Positions 52,817-61,086 of a stretch of DNA of 64,000 bases are shown piece by piece. The stretch spans positions 1-64,000 of the forward strand of contig DEFD01000027.1 of assembly GCA_002350615.1 (NCBI GenBank), given 5' to 3'. This stretch comes from Bacteroidales bacterium UBA2861. GTDB taxonomy: Bacteria; Bacteroidota; Bacteroidia; Bacteroidales; UBA932. Position 1 is the stretch's first letter; the number at the start of each line of letters is the position of its first letter. The notes below the pieces were generated by a model that saw only the letters and a program-made list of their open reading frames with translations, was not told where the DNA came from and did no database searches. Both the position numbers and the translations under genes were made by a program.

Positions 52817-54066
52817 TTTATGGCTTCTATTTGTTCGGCAAAGGTGTTCCATGCACCTTTGTATGCATCAAGTGCGGTTTCCGGAACAAGGATCCGGCAA
52901 TTGGCACTGACCTCGAAAAATGGTTTGGTTCCGATTGGCGTTTCTGACAAGAATGTCACTTCTGAAAGAGGGCAATTGGTAAACGGGCCGTAGCTAAGAG
53001 TATAAGTTCCCGACTGCCTTCCTCCAGCTCCAGGATCCGCCGCGGTAAAAGTCAGGGTTTTATTGCTTCCGACGGATGACAGACTGGCCGGGAAGGATAT
53101 TTTCCACAGATTGATGTCGAAGGAGAACTCTTCACTGCCTATCGACTCCAGAGAAGTAAAATACTTCAGTTCATCAAAGGAAAGAAGCGCCGGATTTCCC
53201 AATTGCAAGATGCCCGCATTCCAATAATCATTAGCATAGTGCATGTTGATCAAACTGATATTCGAAAATACCCCTCCAAGAGATCTGACTGCCGCGGCCT
53301 CCTCATACGACAATTCGCCATCATGGTCTGTATCAAAGTTCCTGATACATATGGCTTTGACATAAGGGTCGGCAAAACTGATATATTCTGCCGCCGAGGT
53401 ACTTATCGGCAAACTTATAGTAGCGCCATCAGACAGTACGAAAACGACGGTTTCTCCTATTCTGCTCACATTGGTGAATACGCTGGAGAGTCCTTCGACA
53501 GAGGATGTTTCCGCGCCACAAGAGCCAATAAGTTCCCATTGAGAATCGGAAGAATATCGAACATAAATGTTGCCGTTTTCGGAAAAGAATTCAGGAGTCA
53601 AGCCATCTATTCCCGCCGCTTTGACTCTTTTCCCATCTGCAAGCAGCCATTCACCATTAATTGTCCAGCACCATATTCCTGCCTCATCCTGCCTGACACT
53701 TACAACCGGGGCAACAGCATCGACTCCATTACTGCCATCATTCCCATCTTTACCGTCCTTACCGTTTGCACCATCTTTGCCGTCTTCGCCATTGTAGATG
53801 CAAATCTCTTTTCCTGAGACAAAAACAATCTTCCAGCCTTTGTTGTCCGGCATAGAATCAACAGAAGAGATTAAATCGCCTGATTGTTGTGCTTCTATGA
53901 GCCGGGATAACTGTTGAAGCGAGTTGTTGTAATCGTTGAGTTTTTGCTCCAAAGATTCGATTCTGCTTTCTACTGCATCCACTCGGCGGCGAAGTTCAGA
54001 ATCGTTATATTTAGAGCAAGCCACTGATGCAAATAACAAGAATATGACGTGGAAGATTCTCATCAT
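52813..54066 (-). CDS. Lipoprotein with coiled coil, collagen-like tract and DUF4988 region
   Basis: 417 residues. Lipobox FASVACSK, a coiled coil (about 20-60: LRRRVDAVESRIESLEQKL), the DUF4988 segment WKIVFVSGKEICIYNG, a collagen-like G-x-y run of about eight triplets (GEDGKDGANGKDGKDG), a beta-rich domain, an EF-hand-like loop DTDHDGELSYEEA and a leucine-rich BspA-like end (LVPETALDAYKGAW). Such proteins are outer-membrane surface lipoproteins and may bind glycans or host proteins. It is translationally coupled to the 1,247-residue protein. Confidence 0.8.
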   Translation of the reverse strand: MMRIFHVIFLLFASVACSKYNDSELRRRVDAVESRIESLEQKLNDYNNSLQQLSRLIEAQQSGDLISSVDSMPDNKGWKIVFVSGKEICIYNGEDGKDGANGKDGKDGNDGSNGVDAVAPVVSVRQDEAGIWCWTINGEWLLADGKRVKAAGIDGLTPEFFSENGNIYVRYSSDSQWELIGSCGAETSSVEGLSSVFTNVSRIGETVVFVLSDGATISLPISTSAAEYISFADPYVKAICIRNFDTDHDGELSYEEAAAVRSLGGVFSNISLINMHYANDYWNAGILQLGNPALLSFDELKYFTSLESIGSEEFSFDINLWKISFPASLSSVGSNKTLTFTAADPGAGGRQSGTYTLSYGPFTNCPLSEVTFLSETPIGTKPFFEVSANCRILVPETALDAYKGAWNTFAEQIEAIK

Positions 54067-54467
54067 TAAAGCTTTTTAACCGAATATGTAGGAAATCCTT
54101 CTTTTATTGTGAAAGTCAGTAAATACTTTTGGAAATAACTATCTCTTACTTTTAAAACGACTCTTTTCCCTCTTGAACTTTTTATAATATCATCCGGACA
54201 TGCTACAGAAAAAACACCTCTACGCTCCAATATACACTTGCCTTTTCCTGCTGTTATCCCGATACCATCAGGATCTTCAATAGCTAAAAGCGTCACACGA
54301 TTTCCATTGTTTTGAAATGTGAGCTTGTTTGGGGCATTCGAATATCGGCGAATACTCCATGGAGAAGAAATCAACTCAATCCTTGGTTGGGGCTCGTCTC
54401 TCTTATTTCTGTACCATTCTTTAATACTAACAAGTATCTGGGTCACAGAACTCAATATGTCTAACAT
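54066..54467 (-). CDS. Hypothetical 133-residue protein heading the surface lipoprotein operon
   Basis: 133 residues without a signal peptide: an N-terminal helix (MLDILSSVTQILVSIKEWYR) and a beta-rich body (SNAPNKLTFQNNGNRVTLLA; RGKRVVLKVRDSYFQKYLL). The start of the DUF4988 gene overlaps its stop by one base. No family was recognised. It follows the terminator of noncoding RNA copy 2 by 40 bases, so its expression may depend on read-through. Confidence 0.65.
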   Translation of the reverse strand: MLDILSSVTQILVSIKEWYRNKRDEPQPRIELISSPWSIRRYSNAPNKLTFQNNGNRVTLLAIEDPDGIGITAGKGKCILERRGVFSVACPDDIIKSSRGKRVVLKVRDSYFQKYLLTFTIKEGFPTYSVKKL

Positions 54468-54480
54468 ACAATCAACATTC

Positions 54481-54496
54481 CTCTAACTCCTTAGAG
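54481..54496 (-). promoter_or_regulatory. Ribosome-binding-site hairpin CTCTAA-GGAG-TTAGAG
   Basis: A six-base stem presents GGAG in its four-base loop 14-29 bases upstream of ATG 54467 on the minus strand. Strong Shine-Dalgarno sequences are rare in this phylum, so a structured one between a terminator and a start codon is notable. Confidence 0.4.
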
Positions 54497-54506
54497 TTAA
54501 ATACAG

Positions 54507-54737
54507 CAAAAAAGTGTGGAGTCGAAGCGTTTATCGTAATGGAGGCTCTGGAAGGCCTTAACACAAATAAACACAACTCCACACCCGTATTGATATTGGC
54601 GCAAGAGCGCGGAATACCAAAGGATGCGATGGAAGAATGCGTTTATCCCTGTGTTACAGAATTTTCCAGATTCCCATTACAGGATAAAAGCTTACACTTT
54701 CATCTTAATATGTCAGCCGCCGTTAACTGAGCCGGTG
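54507..54737 (-). ncRNA. Structured noncoding RNA, copy 2 (possible leader of the lipoprotein operon)
   Basis: Same order of elements as copy 1: TATATTTGC promoter box (54743-54751), 5' hairpin (GCCACCG/CGGCGGC), ATTAAGATGAAAGTGTAA corresponding to the copy 1 block ATTGATGAAGTGTTA, a GAA-TCTGGAAAA-TTC hairpin, ATACGGGTGTGGAG, an inner stem AGGC/GCCT replacing AGGTT/AACCT, and closing CTCCACAC followed by six T. It ends 40 bases before ATG 54467, so it may act as an attenuator for the downstream operon or as a free small RNA. Confidence 0.65.
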
Positions 54738-54742
54738 GCACT

Positions 54743-54751
54743 GCAAATATA
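54743..54751 (-). promoter_or_regulatory. -7 box TATATTTGC for ncRNA copy 2
   Basis: Perfect match on the minus strand; no clear TTTG at -33. Confidence 0.6.
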
Positions 54752-54755
54752 GTGA

Positions 54756-54992
54756 AATAATGTTAGTTTCGCCATATAAGTATGGACTGCCAGTCTCCTC
54801 ATACAGCAAATTCGGCAGGTTGTGGAGCGCCAGGCAGATATTATCCACATCGGACACTCCGCATCGGTTCCTCTTGATAGTAGTATTTCTGAGAATATAG
54901 TGGTGGTGAGGCGGTTTTGATTGTGGAGACCTGCTGCAGAATGGACCGTCTCCCCGAAAATCGGCAAAAAACTGGGGAGACTTGTCGAAGAA
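54756..54992. other. Intergenic stretch without recognised gene
   Basis: The only structure seen is an inverted repeat GTCTCCCC (54948-54955) / GGGGAGAC (54974-54981) just beyond the thioesterase stop, which could end that transcript although no T tract follows. A minus-strand open frame (LALHNLPNLLYEETG) ends inside the ncRNA promoter region and has no start codon. Confidence 0.4.
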
Positions 54993-55790
54993 TTACAGGT
55001 CTGCAGGATTCCTTACGAGATTGACTTCCGCGATATCGGGGACGGGTTCTTTTTCCACCCAGTGACTGCTGACACGGCAGAGCTCCTCCCCTTTCCCGTT
55101 GAATATCTGTCCGACGAAAGCGGCCGGGTCGGAGGTCGTGTGGGTTTCATTGGCGATGGTGTCGCCCATCCTGGATTCGCGTATGAAGCGGATGTTCAAG
55201 AAGTCGGGGCGATGGCCTGCAAGAAACTCCTGTCCGAAGCACACCAGGGCCATCTGGACATACCTACGGTTGTTGGTGTGGCCGTTAAAGTCCAGATCGA
55301 CGAGGTTAATCGTATGCTGAAGGGTCTCGGAAGGCTCTTCGCTGAACTTCATCAGCGCGCGCTTGCGGTGCGGTCCCGCAGCGAACTCGGGCACGAGTTC
55401 ACTCTCCGGAATCAGCCCCTCGCAGGACACCAGCTTCCTTTCCGACATGGAAATCAGTGACCAGCAGCTGTTCCCGCGCGCCGTCGTCTTGCCGGTATGG
55501 ACTTCCCTGACCGTAAAATCCATCCACACGCGCAGCGAGGACATTTCGCTCACCCAGACGGAAACTTCCACATCTTCCGACCACATGGTGGGAGGCTCCG
55601 GGAGCTCCAGGTTTATTTCCGAGATCACCCAGGTCTTGTCCTGCTTCTGCATATCGAAGGCGGCAAGCCCCAGAGAGGTCAGATACCTGGCTATCGTGTT
55701 TTCATGGAATGTAAGGAGGCCGTCGATGGTGAGACGGTACTGAGCATTTATATGCGCTGCGGTTATAGGGTATCTTGTACTGTACTTCAT
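54993..55790 (-). CDS. Acyl-ACP thioesterase
   Basis: 265 residues forming two hot-dog domains: residues about 5-130 (AQYRLTIDGLLTFHENTIA; SEDVEVSVWVSEMSSLRVW) and 150-260 (INLVDLDFNGHTNNRRYV, which carries the catalytic asparagine/histidine). It hydrolyses acyl carrier protein thioesters to release fatty acids. ATG 55790 overlaps the metallopeptidase stop as ATGA; further upstream codons are inside that gene. Confidence 0.88.
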   Translation of the reverse strand: MKYSTRYPITAAHINAQYRLTIDGLLTFHENTIARYLTSLGLAAFDMQKQDKTWVISEINLELPEPPTMWSEDVEVSVWVSEMSSLRVWMDFTVREVHTGKTTARGNSCWSLISMSERKLVSCEGLIPESELVPEFAAGPHRKRALMKFSEEPSETLQHTINLVDLDFNGHTNNRRYVQMALVCFGQEFLAGHRPDFLNIRFIRESRMGDTIANETHTTSDPAAFVGQIFNGKGEELCRVSSHWVEKEPVPDIAEVNLVRNPADL

Positions 55791-56446
55791 CTGTCTCGGG
55801 CGATCCCAATATAATAAAAGAGTGTGGCTAGAGAACTCAGAGCGGCTATCACATAAGTGTAGGCCGCCCATTTGAGTGCGTCTTCCGCCATGGGAAGGGT
55901 GGTTTCATCAGTAAGGCCGGAGGCACGCAGCCAGGCGATGGCGCGGCGGCTGGCATCGATCTCGACGGGAAGCGTGACAAAGCTGAAAAGAGTGCTGAAA
56001 GCGAAAAGGAAGATCCCAAACCAGATCAGATGCGGGAAAATCTCGATAAGAAGCACTCCTGCGAGCAGCACCCACATCACTATATTGTTGGAGAATGTGA
56101 CGATGGGAACCAATGCGCTGCGAAGTCTCAGCGGAGCATAGCCCTGGGCATGCTGGAGGCAATGTCCTGTCTCGTGGGCCGCCACGGCCGCAGCCGCGAT
56201 GCTGCGCTGGGCGAAAACGCTCTCGGAAAGATTGATTGTCCGGTCCGCCGGATTGTAATGGTCTGTGAGTTTGCCGCGGACAGACTGGATCTTGACATCC
56301 ACTCCGTTCTGTTTGAGCATAAGGGCGGAAACTTCGGCACCGCTGAGAGGGATGCCCACTTTGGAATATTTCTCAAATCGGCTGTTAAGCATCGTCTGGA
56401 CAATCCAGGATGCCAGCATCAGAGCTAAGAAAACAAAAATATACAT
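55787..56446 (-). CDS. Zinc metallopeptidase, YugP family
   Basis: 219 residues. An N-terminal membrane helix, then the zinc motif HETGH (AAVAAHETGHCLQHAQGYAP), then two or three hydrophobic helices (MWVLLAGVLLIEIFPHLIWF). YugP-type peptidases are membrane-bound with unknown substrates. The usual family motif HExGH is intact. It is coupled to the thioesterase gene downstream. Confidence 0.9.
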   Translation of the reverse strand: MYIFVFLALMLASWIVQTMLNSRFEKYSKVGIPLSGAEVSALMLKQNGVDVKIQSVRGKLTDHYNPADRTINLSESVFAQRSIAAAAVAAHETGHCLQHAQGYAPLRLRSALVPIVTFSNNIVMWVLLAGVLLIEIFPHLIWFGIFLFAFSTLFSFVTLPVEIDASRRAIAWLRASGLTDETTLPMAEDALKWAAYTYVIAALSSLATLFYYIGIARDR

Positions 56447-56463
56447 ATTTTACCTCATTTCAT

Positions 56464-56850
56464 TCAAAAATCCTCTTCCAGGTCAGCATAGAGCGCATCC
56501 AGGGTGCGACGGTCCTTCTTGGTGGGGCGTCCGGTGCCGCGGTCCCTTTTTACGAAGAAGGTCTCCACAGGAGCGTGCAGCTTGTCCAGCTCGGCTTCCG
56601 GGGTGAGATTCTCGGCGTAATCGGGCACGAGGGCCGCGCCGAGGCGGTGTCCCACAATCTGTTTTATCCTGTAACTCAACTCAACGGGACCTTTGCGGAT
56701 TGTGAGCAGGTCTCCTTCCTTCACGTCTTTGGAAGGCTTGCATACCACGCCGTTGACCTGGACCTTGTTGCCGCGGCAGGCTTCGGTGGCGTCGCTCCGC
56801 GTTTTGAAGACGCGGATGCACCAGAGGTATTTGTCTATCCTTTCTTCCAT
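56464..56850 (-). CDS. hslR: S4-domain RNA-binding protein (Hsp15/HslR-like)
   Basis: 128 residues. S4 domain at the start (ERIDKYLWCIRVFKTRSDAT, KVQVNGVVCKPSKDVKEGD), then a basic C-terminal tail (RDRGTGRPTKKDRR). Hsp15 binds stalled 50S subunits carrying nascent chains. ATG 56850 yields the typical MEERIDKYLW start; an upstream TTG at 56868 is less likely. Confidence 0.88.
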   Translation of the reverse strand: MEERIDKYLWCIRVFKTRSDATEACRGNKVQVNGVVCKPSKDVKEGDLLTIRKGPVELSYRIKQIVGHRLGAALVPDYAENLTPEAELDKLHAPVETFFVKRDRGTGRPTKKDRRTLDALYADLEEDF

Positions 56851-56870
56851 CTTTCTACACGCGGACAATG

Positions 56871-57446
56871 TCAGACAGTTTCGAGATAAAGGGCATGCTT
56901 CACCTCTTCATACTTCCCGGGCTTCACCGCCTTCACGATCTCCAGGGCGAATTCCAGGGCATGTCCGGCGCTGCGGCCGGTTATGATCCTGCCGCTGGTG
57001 ACAGCCGGCTTGGGCACGAAAGCGGCGCCCTTATCTTCCAGTGCCTTTTCAAATCCGTCGAAACAGGTTACCACAGCATCCTCTATCCCCTTCAACTGGC
57101 TCAAGACCAGGCCGGGAGCCGCACAGATGGCAGCCACTGAGCCGCCGGCATCGTAATGCTCCTGCATGATCTTCACCAGCTTTTTATTGGAAGCGAGATT
57201 TTTGCTGCCGGGCATTCCCCCGGGAAAGATGAGGAAATCCTGCGCAGTTGTACCGGCATGGTCGGGCCTCAGGAAGGGCAGGCAATCGTCCACGCTCACG
57301 GTAATATGGTGGGAAGATACCACGAACGGCTCTTCGTTCACGGCGACAAGTTCGCTGCGGATGCCGGCCCTGCGCAAAACATCGTTTGTACCAAGGGCTT
57401 CCACATCTTCGAAGCCGTCTGCAAGAAAAATGTACACTCCTTTCAT
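56871..57446 (-). CDS. DJ-1/PfpI family protein (YajL-like)
   Basis: 191 residues. The nucleophile elbow cysteine lies in AICAAPGLVLS near residue 105, with the conserved glutamate in FLADGFEDVEALG at the N-terminus. These fit the DJ-1/YajL branch, associated with oxidative-stress protection and glyoxal detoxification. The C-terminus ends EIVKAVKPGKYEEV. It is divergent from the beta-propeller gene across 49 bases. Confidence 0.9.
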   Translation of the reverse strand: MKGVYIFLADGFEDVEALGTNDVLRRAGIRSELVAVNEEPFVVSSHHITVSVDDCLPFLRPDHAGTTAQDFLIFPGGMPGSKNLASNKKLVKIMQEHYDAGGSVAAICAAPGLVLSQLKGIEDAVVTCFDGFEKALEDKGAAFVPKPAVTSGRIITGRSAGHALEFALEIVKAVKPGKYEEVKHALYLETV

Positions 57447-57453
57447 ATCGGCG

Positions 57454-57478
57454 AAATTTACTATATTCGCGTAAATTT
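57454..57478. promoter_or_regulatory. Inverted repeat AAATTTAC / GTAAATTT with -7-like TATATTCG
   Basis: Eight-base arms around a nine-base spacer in the short divergent region between the DJ-1 and beta-propeller genes; a TATATTCG inside could be a weak -7 box. An operator or overlapping promoters are possible. Confidence 0.4.
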
Positions 57479-57495
57479 AGTAAATCTTCCTTGAA

Positions 57496-58752
57496 ATGAA
57501 AAGAATCTTCTTTGCGCTGGCCATCCTTTCCATGTCCGCAGCCTGCAGCTCACTGCCGGATTTCCCGGAGGTCGGTGAGCCCTACGCAATCACTTCCGGT
57601 CCGCATGACCATCTGCTTGCCAGTTATTTCGGGATTAACTCCTGGAGCCCTGACAATAGGTATGTGGCAGTCCTGGAAACCGATGTCAACGGGCGTCTGG
57701 TAGCGGAAGACGAAGCGGCAAAGATTTTCCTGGTGGACCTCAAGGACGGCAACAAGATGATTGAGATAGGACAGACCTATGCCTGGAATTTTCAGGAAGC
57801 CGCCATGTTCCACTGGCTGCCCTGGGAAGACGGCGCCTGCCTCTGGAACGACAGGAGGGACGGGAAATTCGTAACGGTCGTCTATAATTGGAAAACCAAG
57901 GAAGAAAGACTCATCCCCTACCCGGTCAGCGCCGTTTCTCAGGACGGCAACTGGGCAGTGTCCATCAACTATGCGCGACTCAGGCTCACCCGCCCGGACT
58001 ACGGCTATGCGGGGCAAGGGCAGGATCCGCTCCGCGACGATATCTGGCCGGAGGATGAAGGCCTCTGGCTCGTGAATCTGCGCAGCGGAGAAGGCCGGTT
58101 GATCCTGAGCATCGCCCAGGCACGTTCCCAGATGACCACCATCGAAGACCCCAGGGGGCTCGCATATTTCTGCCATACGATTATCAGCAAGAATGCCAAA
58201 AGGATATTCTTCCTCGCCCGCACGGTTGAAAATCTGGATGCCCAGGTTGCGGAAAGAGGACACGTATATAACTGGAAAACGACGTCCTTCACCTGCGACA
58301 TAGACGGCGGCAATCTTCGCCGCTGCTATCCCGACGGCTGGGCCGGTTCCCATTTCAACTGGCTGGACGACGACGTCCTGGCCGTCACGGCACAGTGGAA
58401 CGGCGAAGGTGTGTGGAGCCATACCGTATTCAAAGTCGGTGAAGAGGACAAGGTGCACCATATAGCTCCCGGCATAATGGACTGGGACGGGCACTGCATC
58501 TTTTCGCCGGACGGCAGATTCATAAGCACGGACGGATACTGGAACAAAGCCGGCTACCGCAGCTGGGTAATCGTCCGCCTGGGAGATGACGCAATCAAAT
58601 CCATAGGAGCATTCTATGTTCCTGAAAAATATCGTGAACAGTACTCTCGCTGCGACCTGCATCCCCGTTGGAGAAAGGATGGCAGACAGCTGGGATTCAA
58701 CTCCGTCCACGAAGGAAGCAGACAGGTTTATCTTAGAGATATAAAATGGTAG
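57496..58752 (+). CDS. Lipoprotein with beta-propeller fold, oligogalacturonate-lyase-like
   Basis: 418 residues. Lipobox AACSS (Cys17) is followed by a TolB/PL22-like propeller with repeated SPDxR blades (NSWSPDNRYVAVLE; HCIFSPDGRFISTDGYW; HPRWRKDGRQLGFNSVHEG). This overall pattern resembles oligogalacturonate lyases and related exported proteins. Catalytic residues cannot be placed, so a binding role is possible. The end overlaps manA by seven bases, linking it to sugar metabolism. Confidence 0.7.
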   Translation: MKRIFFALAILSMSAACSSLPDFPEVGEPYAITSGPHDHLLASYFGINSWSPDNRYVAVLETDVNGRLVAEDEAAKIFLVDLKDGNKMIEIGQTYAWNFQEAAMFHWLPWEDGACLWNDRRDGKFVTVVYNWKTKEERLIPYPVSAVSQDGNWAVSINYARLRLTRPDYGYAGQGQDPLRDDIWPEDEGLWLVNLRSGEGRLILSIAQARSQMTTIEDPRGLAYFCHTIISKNAKRIFFLARTVENLDAQVAERGHVYNWKTTSFTCDIDGGNLRRCYPDGWAGSHFNWLDDDVLAVTAQWNGEGVWSHTVFKVGEEDKVHHIAPGIMDWDGHCIFSPDGRFISTDGYWNKAGYRSWVIVRLGDDAIKSIGAFYVPEKYREQYSRCDLHPRWRKDGRQLGFNSVHEGSRQVYLRDIKW

Positions 58753-59852
58753 AAGAAAAGAAATTGTTCCCCTTCAGGCTGGAGGCCTTCGAAGACAGAT
58801 TCAATTGGGGAACGGAAAAATTGCTGCTGGCGGACCTCGGCTACAGGGACACGCAGGTGCGTGACGGCTGGGTTCGCGGCAACAGCATGGGAGACATGAT
58901 GGAGACTTTCCTGGACCGCCTGGTGGGCGACGACGTCTTCGAGTGGTACGGGCAGCAGTTCCCTTTCCAGATAAAGCAGATTTCATGTTCCGGCAAGATG
59001 CCCCTGAGGGTGTCCCCGGACGATGAAATATCCCGGCAGCGCTACGATGCCCTCGGCAAGGAGAAACTATGGTACATAGTGAGCGCGTCCCGTGATGCAA
59101 GGATATACGCGGGCCTTTCTTCGGAAATGCCGGTGGCCGATTTCTTTGCCGCCTGCGAAGACGGCAGTATCGGCAGACATCTTCACGCGATAGTCCCTCA
59201 AGCCGGCCGTTTCGTGCATATCCCGGCAGGAGTTCCGCACTGCGCCTCGGGAAAGATTGAAATATTGGAAGTGAGTGAATCCTCCGCCCTGGATTTCTGT
59301 CTCTGCAGCTGGGGCGAGCCTCTGAACGAGGATGAATTCGACCCTGAATTCAATCTGGTGGAAGCCCTTGATTTCATTGACCTGCGCGCTGTAAAACCTG
59401 CCCTTCAGGACCCCTCGGGGCATCATCACGGCCATGAAGACGAGTCCTCGGGCGAAGAGCACCGTCACATCGTGGAGAAGTTGCTGGCCCTCCCCCAGTT
59501 TACCGTGAGCCGGATAAATCTGACCGATCCCCTGCACATATATACCGAGAAATTCGATTCCTGTCTCGCCTATACCTGCGTCAGCGGCCTTCTGCAGCTC
59601 AAGGTGGGAGGAGCGGACCTGCCGGGGCTCAAGGACAGCCCGGATTTGAAGCCGGTCACCGTCATCCCCGGCGAAACGGTCCTCGTGCCCGCAGAATGTC
59701 CCGATTTCTTCCTCGCTCCCGCGGAAAAGGGCACCGTCCTTCTGGAGACCATGGTGGAGAAGCGCGAAGACCCGGACCCCTACACCGGAGAGACAGAAGA
59801 GCATGAGCACTGTGACCACCATCATGACCATCATCAACATTTTCTCTCGTAA
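58746..59852 (+). CDS. manA: Type I mannose-6-phosphate isomerase
   Basis: 368 residues. Cupin metal-site segments FPFQIKQISCSGKMPLRVSPDD (split over two strands) and FVHIPAGVPHCASGKIEILEV identify type I phosphomannose isomerase, which interconverts fructose 6-phosphate and mannose 6-phosphate. Unusual feature: the last 18 residues are histidine-rich (EHCDHHHDHHQHFLS) and a second histidine cluster lies at GHHHGHEDE, suggesting metal binding. It overlaps the upstream propeller gene by seven bases. Confidence 0.85.
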   Translation: MVEEKKLFPFRLEAFEDRFNWGTEKLLLADLGYRDTQVRDGWVRGNSMGDMMETFLDRLVGDDVFEWYGQQFPFQIKQISCSGKMPLRVSPDDEISRQRYDALGKEKLWYIVSASRDARIYAGLSSEMPVADFFAACEDGSIGRHLHAIVPQAGRFVHIPAGVPHCASGKIEILEVSESSALDFCLCSWGEPLNEDEFDPEFNLVEALDFIDLRAVKPALQDPSGHHHGHEDESSGEEHRHIVEKLLALPQFTVSRINLTDPLHIYTEKFDSCLAYTCVSGLLQLKVGGADLPGLKDSPDLKPVTVIPGETVLVPAECPDFFLAPAEKGTVLLETMVEKREDPDPYTGETEEHEHCDHHHDHHQHFLS

Positions 59853-59863
59853 ATAGCATCACT

Positions 59864-59953
59864 GTGTTTAGCCTACAAACATTTAATGCGGCTAAACACG
59901 AAAAACACCAAAAACGTTCTTCCCCATCACTGCGATTGGTGGGGTAAGAACGT
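59864..59953. repeat. REP-like palindromes upstream of RAYT
   Basis: GTGTTTAGCC (59864-59873) and GGCTAAACAC (59890-59899) form one hairpin; ACGTTCTTCCCCA (59914-59926) with TGGGGTAAGAACGT (59940-59953) forms a second. The first shares its core with the repeats at 60943-61031. The second could terminate manA transcription, but it has no T tract. Confidence 0.65.
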
Positions 59954-60080
59954 ATTATACTTAAAAAACAGAAATTAATTTCTTTTCATTTTTCCCAGCG
60001 CAACAATAAAAACAGAAAAAGTTTCAAGATTTCCTTTACATTGTTTGGTGGTGTGTCGTTTTTAGCCAAGTTTTGCAGCC

Positions 60081-60941
60081 ATGAAACGATATTATTTGAT
60101 AAGCACCAGCCATCTCTGCGACAGGATTCTGTTTCTCGACGACAAAGATTTTACGGCGGCAATGAATCTGGTGGCCGTTACTGCACACATTACCGGGACT
60201 TGCGTCATAACTTTTGTCTTGATGTCCAATCACGTCCATTTCATCCTCTATGCTACAAAAGGGGAAGCCATCTCTTTCATAGAACGATTCAAGCACTTAT
60301 ATTCCATGTATTTCCGGCACCGGTACGGACCTTCACGGCCATTGAAAGGAAACAGTGCCGATATCAGGGAGGTTTCAGGCGGAAATGAAAGTACAGAGCG
60401 TGCTATCGCCTACGTCCAGATGAATCCGGTTGCCGCGAACATATGTCCCCATCCTTCACTTTATCCGTGGGGTTGCGGTTGCAGTTTCTTCAACCCTAAA
60501 GCGGACCGGGGCCGGACCATCGAAAGTATCTCCGTCAGAAGTCAACGGACTTTACTCCATAGTAACGTCAGGCTGCCTGGCGACTATGTATTACTGGATG
60601 AAGGATTCATAAGCCCACGCAGTTACATTCCCATAAAGAAAGTTGAATCCGTTTTCCGAACATCCAACCGGTACAACTTCTTTTTAAACAATTCATCAAA
60701 GGCAAAGTCGAGGATGGAAGACAGTGCGGTTCCATCTTTCCGGGATCAGGTTATAAACAACGCAATACAGGATCTCTGCCATTCCCTTTTCAGGACAGAT
60801 GATTTCAAGTCTTTGAACAATGAAGACGCCACGGACCTTCTGAAACAGTTAAGGTGGCGTTTCAGCGCCGACATTGCACAACTTGCCAGAATCACCGGAC
60901 TGCCGTACAGACAAATCACCGCCATGATAGAGAGTCTTTAA
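60081..60941 (+). mobile_element. REP-associated tyrosine transposase (RAYT, Y1 family)
   Basis: 286 residues. HUH motif in MSNHVHFILYATKGEA (near residue 50), catalytic tyrosine in AIAYVQMNPVAANI (near 115), and a C-terminal helix-turn-helix-like end (DIAQLARITGLPYRQITAMI). RAYTs are single-copy, non-self-transposing relatives of IS200 transposases that act on REP palindromes. It is flanked on both sides by related palindromes, as expected. It is longer than the usual 160-200 residues because of the C-terminal domain. Confidence 0.88.
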
Positions 60942-60942
60942 C

Positions 60943-61031
60943 GCGTTTACCCGTCCTAATTTTTATACGGGCAAACACGTTTTCCCGTGTTTTCGTGCTT
61001 ACCCAAATTATTTTTCAATCGGGCAAACACG
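60943..61031. repeat. REP-like palindromes downstream of RAYT
   Basis: GCGTTTACCCG/CGGGCAAACACG (60943-60979) and CGTGCTTACCC/GGGCAAACACG (60994-61031) are two imperfect hairpins sharing GGGCAAACACG with each other and a related core with the upstream hairpin at 59864. Confidence 0.7.
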
Positions 61032-61051
61032 ATTATCAGCATAAAGGCTAT

Positions 61052-61086
61052 AAAAAAGAGGTCCTCAGTCGAGGGCCTCTCCTTTT
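61052..61086. terminator. Terminator overlapping the rng stop codon
   Basis: Stem AGAGGTCCTC / GAGGGCCTCT (61057-61066 and 61071-61080) flanked by six A and four T. The rng stop codon lies at 61065-61067, at the stem-loop boundary, so the hairpin includes the last codons of rng. Confidence 0.75.

Noticed and set aside
53740..53800. DNA tandem repeat in the DUF4988 lipoprotein gene
   Set aside because: It is the codon pattern of a collagen-like Gly-x-y tract; the units vary and encode a normal surface-protein feature.
54507..54737. Cobalamin riboswitch, suggested by GGGAATCTGG in RNA copy 2
   Set aside because: Copy 1 lacks the GGGAA and the GCCACTG-type core, and neither copy precedes a B12-related gene.
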